Assembly (NCBI RefSeq): GCF_003610255.1
Contig: NZ_RAPS01000001.1
Span: 4,588,001 to 4,652,000, forward strand
DNA from: Streptomyces sp. TLI_171
GTDB taxonomy: Bacteria > Actinomycetota > Actinomycetes > Streptomycetales > Streptomycetaceae
Direction: 5' to 3'
DNA length: 64,000 nucleotides
Shown piece after piece: positions 34,581 through 43,754 of this stretch (position 1 is its first letter; every line of letters begins with the position of its first letter). Under the pieces are notes generated by a model. That model searched no databases, was not told the origin of the DNA, and worked only from the letters and a program-made list of their open reading frames with translations. A program made the position numbers and the translations under genes.

Positions 34581-36212
34581 ATGCGATCAAGAATCCGTGG
34601 TCGGTGTCGGTCCTGGGGCGTCGTCGGCGCCGTGCTCGCGGTCGTGGCCGGGACGGCTGCGGCCGCACCTCAGAAGAACCCTGACGGCGACCTCGGCCCC
34701 GCCATCACCGCGATCATGAATAAGCCCGCGTACCGGAACGCGCAGTGGGGCCTGTTGGAGATCGACCCGGAGGACGGGCGGGTCATCCACTCCCAGTACC
34801 CCGACCAGTTCTTCATGCCGGGTTCGACCGTCAAAGTGATCACCATCTCCGGCGCCTGGCACGCCCTCGGCCCGGACCACCGCTTCACCACGCCGGTGCA
34901 CGCGGTCGGCCGACTCAGCGGATCGACCCTCACCGGCAACCTGGCGCTCGTCGCCCAGGGCGACCTCACGATGGGCGGCCGGACCAAGGCGGACGGGTCG
35001 GTCGACTTCACCCCCATCGACCACACCTACGCCGACGACATCCCCGGGGCCACCCTCACGCCGGAGGACCCGCTCGCCGGCCTGGACCAGATCGCCCACC
35101 AGGTCCGCGACTCGGGCATCACCACGGTCGACGGCGACGTCGTCATCGACCCGCGGCTGTTCACGCCCCCGCCGATCAACCCCCAGCCGACACCCCTCAT
35201 CATCAACGACAACGTCATCGACCTGCTGAGCACCCCCACCTCCCCCGGGCAGCCCGCCCAGCTGAGCTGGCGCCCGCAGGTCGCGCCGTACCGGGTCACC
35301 TCCACCGTCCGGACGGTGGAGGCCGGTGGCGCCACCGACATCCAGGTCTCCGCGTCCCCCGACGGCACCGACATCACGCTCACCGGCACGATCGCCGCCG
35401 ACTCCGCGCCCGCCCTGAAGATCTCCCAGGTCCAGGACCCCAACGCGTTCGGCCGCACCGCCCTGATCGAAGCCCTCGGCCGCGCCGGGGTCACGGTCAC
35501 GGCCCCGCCGACCGGGCCGAACCCGGACGGCACGCTGCCGGCCTCGTACGCCGGCGATCCCCAGGTGGCCGCCTACGTCTCCCCGCCGTACCGCGACTAC
35601 GCCAAGCTGATCCTGAACGTCAGTCACAACCTCGGCGCCAACCTCGCGCTGTGCAACATCGCCGTGCTCCAGGGCAGCACGAACTGCTTCGACGGCTTCC
35701 CCGTGATCCACGACTTCCTCGCCCACACGGCGAACGTCGACCCGACCCAGTTCCAGCTCGCGGACGGACGCGGCGACGTTCCCGTCGACCGCGTCACGCC
35801 CGCCGGGCTCAACCAGCTGCTCGCCTACTGGCTGCGCACCCCCGACGCGGACGCCTTCCGCACCTCACTGCCGATCCTCGGGGTGTCGGGCACCGGCGCC
35901 CTCTACTGCACCACCGACTGCCCGGCCAAGGGCAAGGTGTTCGCCAAGCCCGGCACCATCATCGGCTTCGACCAGCTCAACCAGCAGCTCGCCATCAACG
36001 CGCAGACCTACGCGGGCTACCTGGAGGCGGACGACGGCCACCTCTACACCTTCTTCGTCGGCGTCAACGGCGCGGCGGCACCGGACATCCAGGGATTCTT
36101 CGACGTCAACGACGACGTCGACCAGATCGCCGTCATCCTCCAGCAGGAGGCGTGCGCCGCACACCACCCCGACCGCCCGCACCACAAAACCGTGACGGCC
36201 GGGCGGTCGTAG
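34581..36212 (+). CDS. D-Ala-D-Ala carboxypeptidase/endopeptidase, S13 type
   Basis: A 543 residue penicillin-binding protein of the DacB/PBP4 (S13) kind. The catalytic SxxK is GSTVK (S82, K85), SxN is S348-H-N350, and the third box is K456-P-G-T rather than KTG. It would trim the terminal D-alanine of wall peptides or cut cross-links outside the membrane. The start is doubtful. ATG 34581 gives an arginine-rich signal peptide ending AAAA-P. A second frame, from GTG 34433, encodes ~60 well-formed residues (MPAFDRANDFSRPTPPVPG onward, to NPWSVSVLG). It enters this frame if one G of the run at 34615-34618 is removed, giving a smooth membrane helix. See findings. Confidence 0.88.
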   Translation: MRSRIRGRCRSWGVVGAVLAVVAGTAAAAPQKNPDGDLGPAITAIMNKPAYRNAQWGLLEIDPEDGRVIHSQYPDQFFMPGSTVKVITISGAWHALGPDHRFTTPVHAVGRLSGSTLTGNLALVAQGDLTMGGRTKADGSVDFTPIDHTYADDIPGATLTPEDPLAGLDQIAHQVRDSGITTVDGDVVIDPRLFTPPPINPQPTPLIINDNVIDLLSTPTSPGQPAQLSWRPQVAPYRVTSTVRTVEAGGATDIQVSASPDGTDITLTGTIAADSAPALKISQVQDPNAFGRTALIEALGRAGVTVTAPPTGPNPDGTLPASYAGDPQVAAYVSPPYRDYAKLILNVSHNLGANLALCNIAVLQGSTNCFDGFPVIHDFLAHTANVDPTQFQLADGRGDVPVDRVTPAGLNQLLAYWLRTPDADAFRTSLPILGVSGTGALYCTTDCPAKGKVFAKPGTIIGFDQLNQQLAINAQTYAGYLEADDGHLYTFFVGVNGAAAPDIQGFFDVNDDVDQIAVILQQEACAAHHPDRPHHKTVTAGRS

Positions 36213-36227
36213 CGAGCGGGGCCCGCC

Positions 36228-36596
36228 CTAGCTCTTCGGCTTCGCGTAGTCGGTGTAGCCCTGCCAGTCGAGGACCACGCACGGCACGTCGCCGAGCACC
36301 CAGGCGTCGTGCCCGGGCGGGCAGATCATGACGTCGCCCGCGCCGAACTCCTCGGCCTGGCCGTCGTCCATCTCCACCCGGATCCGGCCGGAGATCACGT
36401 ACCCGGCATGCGAAGCCTGGCAGCTGTCGGTGCCGGCGATCGGCTTCACGTGCTCGGACCAGCGCCAGCCCGGCTCGAACACCGCCCGGCCGACCCCGCC
36501 GGACGCCAGGTTCACCAGGCCCATCTGTCCCTTGCCGCCCTCGAACTCACGGACCTCCTCGGGCCTGTCGAGACTCATCCGCTGCAACCCGGCCAT
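36228..36596 (-). CDS. Cupin domain protein
   Basis: A 122 residue single-domain cupin. ATG 36596 is used (GTG 36599 directly before it is the alternative); GGAGGT precedes. Cupin motif 1 is degenerate: WSEHVKPIAGTDSCQASHAGYVISGRI supplies His and Glu-position residues only in part. Motif 2 is GDVMICPPGHDAWVLGD. The small barrel could bind a metal or sense a ligand, but no reaction can be assigned. It faces the carboxypeptidase gene tail to tail, with stops 16 bp apart and no obvious hairpin. Confidence 0.85.
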   Translation of the reverse strand: MAGLQRMSLDRPEEVREFEGGKGQMGLVNLASGGVGRAVFEPGWRWSEHVKPIAGTDSCQASHAGYVISGRIRVEMDDGQAEEFGAGDVMICPPGHDAWVLGDVPCVVLDWQGYTDYAKPKS

Positions 36597-36713
36597 CACG
36601 CCACCTCCGGCCGCCGGAAAGACCCGCGCCCCCGCCGCCGTGCTCGGCGGACGGGGGCGCGGCTTGACCTCTCCATCCTCGGCAGGGGACGGGGCGGGCG
36701 CGAGACGGGACGG

Positions 36714-37826
36714 TCAGGAGGCGTCGAGGACGGCGCGGGCCCGCTCGCCGGTGAACGCTTCGACCGGGTCGTTGAAGTACGTCGCCCACGGGGAGGGCAC
36801 CACCGGGCCGAGCGCCCGGAACTGCTCCACCGCCTCGGCCGGCCGCTCGGCGCGGACCAGCGCGTAGGCGAGCCAGCCGCGGACCTCCGGGATGCGGCGG
36901 TCGGCCGGGTCGGCGGCGGCCAGGTCGGCCAGCACCGCGTCGGCCGCGGCCCGCACCTCGGGGGCCTGCCAGGCGGAGCGCTTCGCGCGGTCGCGGGCGA
37001 ACTGCTCGTAGAACGCCTCCAGCTTGAGCACCGTCAGCAGGCTGCCCGCCGGGGCGGCGGCGATCGCCGCGTCCGCGAAGGCGTGCATCCGCTCGTGGCT
37101 GCCCTTCCACTTGGCGCACCAGTACTGCAGTGCCCGGCCGTGCGCCGAGTAGTTGTGCGGGTCGCGGGCGACGATCTCCGCCCACAGCCCGTCGAAGCGC
37201 TCGTGCTCCCAGGACAGGCCCATCGCGAGCGGGATCTGCGCGACGAACGGCAGCGGGTCGGCCGGGTCGGCGAGCCGGACGGCCTCCTTCGCGGCCTCCT
37301 CGGCGTCGTGCAGGATGCGGTGGAAGGCCTGGAACTGCTCGCGGGTGACGTCCCTGGCGAGCTTGCTGGTCCGCACCTCCCAGGCCAGGCCGATCAGCGC
37401 GTCCAGGGTGAGCAGCGCGGCGTCGGCGCTGTCCGGCTCCTCGGCGCGCCAGGCCGTCAGCCAGGCGTCGTCCTGCACGGCCGGCTCGGCGAACCGGCCG
37501 ACCAGACCCCAGCGCCGGTCGTGGTCGGAGCCGGCGGCGGTCAGCAGCGCGGCGGCCGGGGCGCGGTCGCCGGCCTTCAGCGCGTCCAGCGCGGCGTCGA
37601 TCTCCGGGGAGGCCGGCCCGGCGTCGAGGGCCAGCTCGGTGCGCGGCAGCAGGCCGTGCTCGGTCGGGACGATGGTCGGCCGGGTCGCCTCCTCGATCCG
37701 GGCGACGTTCGCCTCGGCCGCCTCGGTGGCGGCCTTCAGCTTGGCGGTGCGGCGTTCCAGGATCCAGGTGGTCAGCTTGAAGCCGACCAGCAGGACCAGC
37801 GGGACGATGACGATCAGTCGGGCCAT
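36714..37826 (-). CDS. Membrane-anchored helical-repeat protein
   Basis: A 370 residue protein. ATG 37826 has TGGAGA 8 nt upstream, and MARLIVIVPLVLLVGFKLTTWIL forms an N-terminal anchor. The rest is helical with TPR/DUF4034-like character (LDALKAGDRAPAAALLTAAGSDHDRRWGL and many Trp/Ala helices), probably cytoplasmic or surface-exposed scaffolding. It follows the M48 protease gene by 28 bp on the same strand, so the two are very likely an operon and functional partners. In the sequence as given, the protease frame runs into this gene because of a missing base upstream. Confidence 0.82.
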   Translation of the reverse strand: MARLIVIVPLVLLVGFKLTTWILERRTAKLKAATEAAEANVARIEEATRPTIVPTEHGLLPRTELALDAGPASPEIDAALDALKAGDRAPAAALLTAAGSDHDRRWGLVGRFAEPAVQDDAWLTAWRAEEPDSADAALLTLDALIGLAWEVRTSKLARDVTREQFQAFHRILHDAEEAAKEAVRLADPADPLPFVAQIPLAMGLSWEHERFDGLWAEIVARDPHNYSAHGRALQYWCAKWKGSHERMHAFADAAIAAAPAGSLLTVLKLEAFYEQFARDRAKRSAWQAPEVRAAADAVLADLAAADPADRRIPEVRGWLAYALVRAERPAEAVEQFRALGPVVPSPWATYFNDPVEAFTGERARAVLDAS

Positions 37827-37854
37827 CGGGCGGTTCTCCAGGGGTGGCGAGGCG

Positions 37855-39503
37855 TCAGGACTCGGCGGGCGCGGCGGCGGTGGCCTCGGCCAGCAGGGCG
37901 CGCAGCGGGGCGGTGTCGGGGCGGTGGCGACCGCGGCGTCCAGGGCCGCGGGCAGCCGCTCGGCCAGGTCGCCGGGCAGGGCCAGGGCGGCCGGGCGGCT
38001 CCAGGACAGCTCCCAGCGGGCGGCGTGCTGCGCGACCAGTGCGAGGACGGTGAGCGAGTGCAGCGCCGAGCGCAGCAGCGGGCGGTGGAACTCGCGGGCC
38101 GCCCGGCCGGTGGCGTTGGCGGACTCCTCGCTCTGCGGCAGCCGCTTCGCGAGCTCCTCGCCGCGGCCAGCGTCCAGCGCGTCCAGCAGGGACTCGACGG
38201 TGCCGTGCAGGCCGCTGTCGGTGAGTGCCCGCAGGATCGGCTGGGCCTCCTCGCGGGCGTGGACCAGCAGGGTCTGGTGGACCAGCTCCGGCCACTCGAC
38301 ACGGCGCTTGGCGGCGGCCTCGGGGACCAGGTCGAGCGTCTCCAGGTCGCCGAGCAGGCGCTCGGCGTCGCGCAGCAGGCCGATCGCGGGCCGGTCCGCG
38401 CCGAGGCCGGGCAGGCCGTCGGTGTCCGGCAGCGCCTCGATCGCGGCGACCCGCTGGCGGATCGGCGGGTGCGAGTCGTACGGGTCGGCCTCGTCCTCGG
38501 GCAGTTCGAGGCCCATCGCGGTGAGCTCCTCGCGCCGCTCCGGGTCGGCGAGCAGGTGGGCCAGGCCACCGTAGAACTGGCCGCGCACCGGCAGCAGTCC
38601 GGCGCTCCAGCCCATGGTGGCGTAGCGGTTCAGGTAGAAGCCCTGGGCGGCGCCGAGCACCGGGATGCGGCGCAGCGCGGCGGCGGTGGCGTCCCGGCCG
38701 GCGATCTCGGCGGCGTGCCGGTCGGCGGCGAACTCCTCGCGGCGGCTGACCGATTCGGTGACCCGGAAGTACAGCTTGGCGTACTGGGTGAACAGCGTGG
38801 CGAGGAAGCGCTCGATGCCGCCGTTGCCCGGGTCCTCGTCGCGGGCCTTGCGGCCGCGGGCCGCCCGGTAGGCGTTGTCCTGGGCGATCTCGGAGGCGCG
38901 GCCGGCCCGGTGCCGGTCGGCCCGGTGGTGCAGGGTGGCGATGCTGTGCAGCAGGGCGGTGCGGCCGGCGACGGTGACGGCGCCGAGCCGGACGTCGTTG
39001 TTGGCGTAGTGGCCGAACTCGTGGGCGAGCACCGAGTCCAGCTCGGCCTCGCTGAGGCCGATCAGCAGCGGGGCGCCGACGGCCAGGTGGCGCGGGCCGC
39101 GGACCAGGCCGAGCAGCCGGGTCTCCTCGGACACGTACGCGTTGACGTCCGACACCAGGCGGATCTCGGCGGGCCCGCGCACGCCGGTGGCCTCCGCGAT
39201 CCGGTCCACCCGGGCCCACAGCTCGGGCTGCTCGGCGCGGGTCAGCACCAGCCCGTCGCGCCCGGTGGAGCGCGGACGGCGGGTCAGGAACACCACCCGC
39301 AGCACCGGGTAGGCGATCGCGGCGCTGAGCAGCCAGATCTTCACCATCGCGGCGTGGAAGCGGTCGGAGTTGACGACCAGTTCGACGTTCAGCCAGACCA
39401 GGCCGACCACGATGGCCGCCGCGAGCAGGTAGAACCCGACGAGCAGCGCGACGGCCAGCAGCGCCCGGGTCGAAGTGCGCATGCCGGTGCGCCCGGTGGA
39501 CAT
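37855..39503 (-). CDS. M48 family membrane metalloprotease, apparent frameshift
   Basis: Starts at ATG 39503 (GTG 39509 alternative). Two N-terminal membrane helices (ALLAVALLVGFYLLAAAIVV, and KIWLLSAAIAYPVLRVVFL) precede the zinc site H161-E-F-G-H165 in LAHEFGHYANND. The third-ligand region is SRREEFAADRHAAEI. The family includes HtpX-like proteases. The continuous frame leaves normal coding sequence after ALDAAVATAP (near 37920) and becomes Pro/Arg-rich junk that runs into the next gene. Adding one C to the run at 37918-37921 restores a natural tail (PDTAPLRALLAEATAAAP) ending at the TGA at 37855-37857. This is either a sequencing error or a recent frameshift. Confidence 0.85.
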
Positions 39504-39671
39504 TCCCACGCCCCCAAGAAGTGTCGATCATGTGTACGGCTGGGCGATGGTACCGACCCGAACTGCTGCTTTGCGAGATCTTTTGGGTGACGAAACCGAC
39601 ACCTGACGCGCCGCCACGGCGCAATCGCCCAACTGCCGCCGCGAACCCTCCGTCGCACTAGGCTCGGCGGC

Positions 39672-40826
39672 ATGACCGAGCACCAGCTTTCCCACGGCTT
39701 CGAGACCCTCGCCATCCACGCGGGCCAGGAAGCGGACCCCCGGACCGGGGCAGTCGTGACGCCGATCTACCAGGTGTCCACCTACAAGCAGGACGGCGTC
39801 GGAGGTCTGCGCGAGGGCTACGAGTACAGCCGCTCCGCCAACCCGACCCGCACGGCGCTGGAGGAGTGCCTGGCCGCGATCGAGGGCGGCGCCCGCGGCC
39901 TGGCCTTCGCCTCCGGGCTGGCCGCCGAGGACACCCTGCTGCGGAGCATCCTCAAGCCCGGCGACCACATCGTGATCCCCAACGACGCCTACGGCGGCAC
40001 CTTCCGGCTGTTCGCCAAGGTGCTGACCCGGTGGGGCGTGGAGTTCTCCGTCGCCGACACCCACCACCCGGAGAAGGTCCGCGAGGCGATCCGCCCGACC
40101 ACCCGCGCGGTCTGGGTGGAGACCCCCTCCAACCCGCTGCTCGGCATCACCGACCTGGCCGCCGTCGCCGAGATCGCGCACGCCGCGGGCGCGCTGCTGG
40201 TGGTCGACAACACCTTCGCCAGCCCGTACCTGCAGCAGCCGATCTCGTTCGGCGCGGACGTCGTCGTGCACTCCACCACCAAGTACATGGGCGGCCACTC
40301 CGACGTGGTCGGCGGCGCCCTGGTGGTCGCCGACGCGGGCCTCGCGGAGGAGGTCGCCTACCACCAGAACGCTATGGGCGCGGTGGCCGGACCGTTCGAC
40401 GCCTGGCTGGTGCTGCGCGGCATCAAGACCCTCGGGGTGCGGATGGACCGGCACTCGGAGAACGCCGTCAAGGTCGCCGAGCTGCTCTCCGGGCACCCGA
40501 AGGTGACGCAGGTGCTGTACCCGGGCCTGCCCACCCACCCCGGGCACGACGTCGCCGCCAAGCAGATGAAGGCGTTCGGCGGCATGGTCTCGTTCCGGGT
40601 GGCCGGCGGCGAGCAGGCGGCCGTCGAGGTCTGCAACCGGGCGCAGCTGTTCACCCTCGGCGAGTCGCTCGGCGGCGTCGAGTCGCTGATCGAGCACCCC
40701 GGCCGGATGACCCACGCCTCCGCCGCCGGCTCCCCGCTGGAGGTCCCCGCCGACCTGGTGCGCGTCTCGGTCGGCATCGAGGCGGCCGACGACCTGCTCG
40801 CCGACCTCGCGCAGGCGCTCGGCTGA
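39672..40826 (+). CDS. metB: Cystathionine gamma-synthase
   Basis: A 384 residue PLP enzyme of the Cys/Met metabolism family. The Schiff-base Lys204 is in HSTTKYMGGHSDVVGG. The substrate and phosphate contacts YEYSRSANPTR and FASGLAAED are present. It should convert O-acylhomoserine plus cysteine to cystathionine; cystathionine gamma-lyase activity is hard to exclude by sequence alone. Start ATG 39672. A palindrome-like sequence overlaps the stop. With the beta-synthase upstream, the window carries both directions of transsulfuration. Confidence 0.93.
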   Translation: MTEHQLSHGFETLAIHAGQEADPRTGAVVTPIYQVSTYKQDGVGGLREGYEYSRSANPTRTALEECLAAIEGGARGLAFASGLAAEDTLLRSILKPGDHIVIPNDAYGGTFRLFAKVLTRWGVEFSVADTHHPEKVREAIRPTTRAVWVETPSNPLLGITDLAAVAEIAHAAGALLVVDNTFASPYLQQPISFGADVVVHSTTKYMGGHSDVVGGALVVADAGLAEEVAYHQNAMGAVAGPFDAWLVLRGIKTLGVRMDRHSENAVKVAELLSGHPKVTQVLYPGLPTHPGHDVAAKQMKAFGGMVSFRVAGGEQAAVEVCNRAQLFTLGESLGGVESLIEHPGRMTHASAAGSPLEVPADLVRVSVGIEAADDLLADLAQALG

Positions 40827-40841
40827 CGGCCCCTCACCGGT

Positions 40842-41273
40842 TCAACGGCGGCCCAGCAGGCCGTCGTTGAACCGGCCCAGCAGCACGCAGAACAGCGCCC
40901 GCTCCTGCGGCGTCCAGTCGGCGGTCAGCTCGGCGATCAGCCGGCGGCGCTGCTCCCGGACCTGGGCGAGGCGGCCGGCGCCCAGCGGGGTCAGCGCCAG
41001 TCGCACCGCCCGGCGGTCCGCCGGGTACGGCACCCGGGCCAGCAGCCGTTCGCGCAGCAGCGGCGCGGCCTGCCGGGTCACCGTGGAGGAGTCCACGCCG
41101 AGCGCCGCCGCGAGCGTCTTCACATTGGCGGGACCGGCGGCGGCGAGCTGGTCCAGCAGCAGGTACGCGGCCCGGTCGAGCTCCTCGGCGGCACTGATCC
41201 GCCGGGCGAACACCGCGACCTGGTAGGGGAGTTGACGATCCGGATCGGGGACGTCGGGCGAGGGCAGGCTCAT
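40842..41273 (-). CDS. MarR family transcriptional regulator
   Basis: A 143 residue winged-helix regulator from ATG 41273. The HTH is AAALGVDSSTVTRQAAPLLRERLLAR, and the wing ends in DRRAVRLALTPLG, the standard MarR layout with flanking dimerisation helices. It is divergent from ilvA (90 bp apart) and may regulate itself or that gene. I see no clear palindrome in the short promoter region. Ligand unknown. Confidence 0.9.
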   Translation of the reverse strand: MSLPSPDVPDPDRQLPYQVAVFARRISAAEELDRAAYLLLDQLAAAGPANVKTLAAALGVDSSTVTRQAAPLLRERLLARVPYPADRRAVRLALTPLGAGRLAQVREQRRRLIAELTADWTPQERALFCVLLGRFNDGLLGRR

Positions 41274-41362
41274 CGCGGCTCACGGGGGTGCGGGCGACTC
41301 GTGCCCAGCAGCGTACGCGCGCCGGGCGGGCACCGGAACCACGCCGCAATAGGCTGATCCGC

Positions 41363-42574
41363 ATGCACAGTTGGCCGATCACGCTGGACGACGTCCGCGG
41401 CGCGCAGAAGATGCTGGCCGGGGTGGCCCGGGTGACCCCGATGCAGACCAGCCGGCACCTGTCCGGGGTGGCCGGTACGCCGGTCCACCTGAAGTGCGAG
41501 AACCTGCAGCGCACCGGCTCGTTCAAGCTGCGCGGCGCGTACCTGCGGATCGCCGGGCTGCTGCCGGTGGAGCGGGCCGCCGGGGTGGTCGCCGCGAGCG
41601 CCGGCAACCACGCGCAGGGCGTGGCGCTGGCCGCCGCGCTGCTGGGGGTGCGCTCCACCGTCTTCATGCCGCTCGCCGCCCCGCTGCCGAAGGTCGCCGC
41701 CACCCGCGAGTACGGCGCCGAGGTCCGGCTGCACGGCGCCAACGTGGACGAGGCCCTGCGGGCGGCGCGCGAGTACGCGGACGCCACCGGCGCGGTGTTC
41801 ATCCACCCCTTCGACCACTGGGACGTGATCACCGGTCAGGCCACCCTCGGCCTGGAGGTGCTGGAGCAGTGCCCGGAGGTGCGCACGGTGCTGGTCGGCA
41901 CCGGCGGCGGCGGGCTGCTGGCCGGCGTGGCGATCGCGATCAAGGCGGTCCGCCCGGACGTCCGGGTGATCGGCGTGCAGGCGGCCACGGCGGCCGCGTA
42001 CCCGCTGTCGCTGGCGGCGGGCCGGCCGGTCTCGCTGGAGCGGTTCTCCACCATGGCGGACGGGATCATGGTGGGCCGTCCGGGCGACATCCCGTTCGAG
42101 GTGGTGAACACCATCGCGGACGGCGTGCTGACGGTCTCCGAGGACGCGCTGTCCCGGGCCCTGCTGGTCGGCCTGGAGCGGCTGAAGCTGGTGGTGGAGC
42201 CCGCCGGGGCGGCGCCGATCGCCGCGCTGCTGGCCGAGCCTGGCCGGTTCGAGGGCCCGGTGGTGGCGGTGCTGTCCGGCGGCAACATCGACCCGCAGCT
42301 GATGCAGCGGGTGCTCCGGCACGGCCTGGCCGCGGCCGGGCGGTACCTGTCGCTGCGGGTCAGACTCGCCGACCGGCCGGGCGCGTTGGCGGACCTGCTG
42401 GGCGTGCTGACCCGGGTCGACGCCAACGTGCTGGACGTCGCGCACGTCCGGATCGACCCGCAGCTCGGCCTGACCGAGGTGGAGGTCGACCTGCACCTGG
42501 AGACCAAGGGGCCGGAGCACTGCGCCGCGGTGATCGGCGAGCTGCGGGAGGCGGGCTACGTTGTCAGTCGCTGA
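41363..42574 (+). CDS. ilvA: Threonine ammonia-lyase
   Basis: A 403 residue PLP enzyme that deaminates threonine to 2-oxobutyrate, the first step toward isoleucine. ATG 41363 fits the family N-terminus (ITLDDVRGAQKMLAGV). Lys55 in RTGSFKLRGA binds PLP, and the glycine loop is VLVGTGGGGLLAG. The last ~75 residues form a single ACT-like domain (YLSLRVRLADRPGALADLLGVL), as in the shorter, catabolic-type or actinobacterial enzymes. It is divergent from the MarR gene. Confidence 0.93.
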   Translation: MHSWPITLDDVRGAQKMLAGVARVTPMQTSRHLSGVAGTPVHLKCENLQRTGSFKLRGAYLRIAGLLPVERAAGVVAASAGNHAQGVALAAALLGVRSTVFMPLAAPLPKVAATREYGAEVRLHGANVDEALRAAREYADATGAVFIHPFDHWDVITGQATLGLEVLEQCPEVRTVLVGTGGGGLLAGVAIAIKAVRPDVRVIGVQAATAAAYPLSLAAGRPVSLERFSTMADGIMVGRPGDIPFEVVNTIADGVLTVSEDALSRALLVGLERLKLVVEPAGAAPIAALLAEPGRFEGPVVAVLSGGNIDPQLMQRVLRHGLAAAGRYLSLRVRLADRPGALADLLGVLTRVDANVLDVAHVRIDPQLGLTEVEVDLHLETKGPEHCAAVIGELREAGYVVSR

Positions 42575-42597
42575 GTCCATGATGGTGACCGGGCTCA

Positions 42598-42654
42598 CGT
42601 ATATCGCTTGACGCGATATATCGCGAGTGGCAGCATCTTGCGATGTATCGCGAG
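42598..42654 (+). promoter_or_regulatory. drrAB promoter with TATATCGC repeat array
   Basis: TTGACG (42608-42613) looks like a -35. Around it lie three copies of an ATATCGC motif: CGTATATCGC (42598-42607), GCGATATATCGCGAG (42613-42627) and GCGATGTATCGCGAG (42640-42654). The middle copy contains the palindrome CGATATATCG and would sit in the spacer between -35 and -10. Similar motifs occur upstream of PadR-controlled genes in actinobacteria (recollection). No PadR gene is in the window. Confidence 0.55.
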
Positions 42655-42742
42655 CATCGCCGCGCGCAGGCTCGGGTAACAAATCGGATATTCCCTTCCG
42701 TACCGCCATCAACCGACTCGCATCAGGAGATGAGGCAGGCCC

Positions 42743-43753
42743 ATGGCGTCAGCCATCGAAGCCGAGAACCTGGTCAAGACCTTCGGCGACGTCCGCGCCC
42801 TGGACGGCGTGAGCCTGGACGTCCCCGAAGGCACCGTGCTCGGCCTGCTCGGGCCGAACGGCGCGGGCAAGACGACCACCGTCCGGGTGCTCACCACCCT
42901 GCTCCAACCGGACTCCGGCCGGGCCACCGTGGCCGGGGTCGACGTCCTCAAGCACCCGAACAAGGTGCGCAGCCTGATCGGCCTGTCCGGCCAGTACGCC
43001 GCGGTCGACGAGTACCTCACCGGCCGGGAGAACCTCCAGATGGTCGGCGAGCTCTACCAGATGAGCGCGCGGGACGCGAAGCGGCGGGCACTCGAACTGC
43101 TGGAGTGGTTCAACCTCTCCGAGGCGATGGACCGCACCGCCAAGACGTACTCCGGCGGCATGCGCCGCCGCCTCGACCTGGCCGCAGCGCTGGTCGTCCG
43201 CCCGCCGGTGATGTTCCTCGACGAGCCCACCACCGGCCTCGACCCGCGCAACCGCCTCGCCCTGTGGGAGGTCATCGAGACGCTGGTCGAGCAGGGCACC
43301 ACGCTGCTGCTCACCACCCAGTACCTGGAGGAGGCCGACCGCCTCGCCCACGACATCGCGGTGGTCGACCACGGCAAGGTGATCGCCCGCGGCACCGCCG
43401 ACGAGCTCAAGGCGCAGATCGGCGGCGAGCGGATCGAGGTCGTGGTCCACCGGGCGGACCTGGTCCCCGAGGCCGTCGCCGCGCTCACCCCGTACGCCAA
43501 GGGCGACCCGACGGTGGAGAAGAACACCCGCCGGATCACCGTCCCGGTCAGCGGCGGCGCCAAGGTCCTGGCCGACGCCATCCGCGAACTGGACGCCCGC
43601 TCCATCGAGATCGACGACATCGGCCTGCGCCGCCCCACCCTGGACGACGTCTTCCTCTCCCTCACCGGCCACGCCACCGAGGAGGAGTCCACCGAGGACG
43701 ACGGGGCGACCCCCGCCAAGAAGGGCCGCCGCGGCCACGGGAAGGACGCCTGA
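42743..43753 (+). CDS. ABC exporter ATP-binding protein, DrrA-like
   Basis: A 336 residue ATPase starting at ATG 42743 behind AGGAG. Motifs: Walker A GPNGAGKTTTV, Q-loop LSGQYAAVDEYLTG, signature YSGGMRRRLDLAAAL, Walker B VMFLDEPTTGLD and switch TTQYLEEAD. The ~100 residue C-terminal extension (HRADLVPEAVAALTPYAKG and RRPTLDDVFLSLTGH) is the DrrA/NodI-type accessory domain. With the permease 1 bp downstream it forms an ABC-2 exporter of the daunorubicin-resistance type. A drug or lipid substrate is likely but not identifiable. Confidence 0.95.
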   Translation: MASAIEAENLVKTFGDVRALDGVSLDVPEGTVLGLLGPNGAGKTTTVRVLTTLLQPDSGRATVAGVDVLKHPNKVRSLIGLSGQYAAVDEYLTGRENLQMVGELYQMSARDAKRRALELLEWFNLSEAMDRTAKTYSGGMRRRLDLAAALVVRPPVMFLDEPTTGLDPRNRLALWEVIETLVEQGTTLLLTTQYLEEADRLAHDIAVVDHGKVIARGTADELKAQIGGERIEVVVHRADLVPEAVAALTPYAKGDPTVEKNTRRITVPVSGGAKVLADAIRELDARSIEIDDIGLRRPTLDDVFLSLTGHATEEESTEDDGATPAKKGRRGHGKDA

Positions 43754-43754
43754 G

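Noticed and set aside
36714..39509. A genuine 931-residue protease-anchor fusion protein
   Set aside because: The junction region is Pro/Arg/Cys-rich out-of-frame translation. One added base gives a proper stop, and the downstream ATG has its own ribosome site.
42598..42654. CRISPR-like repeats
   Set aside because: Only three short imperfect copies with unequal spacing inside a promoter. No longer repeats and no cas genes.
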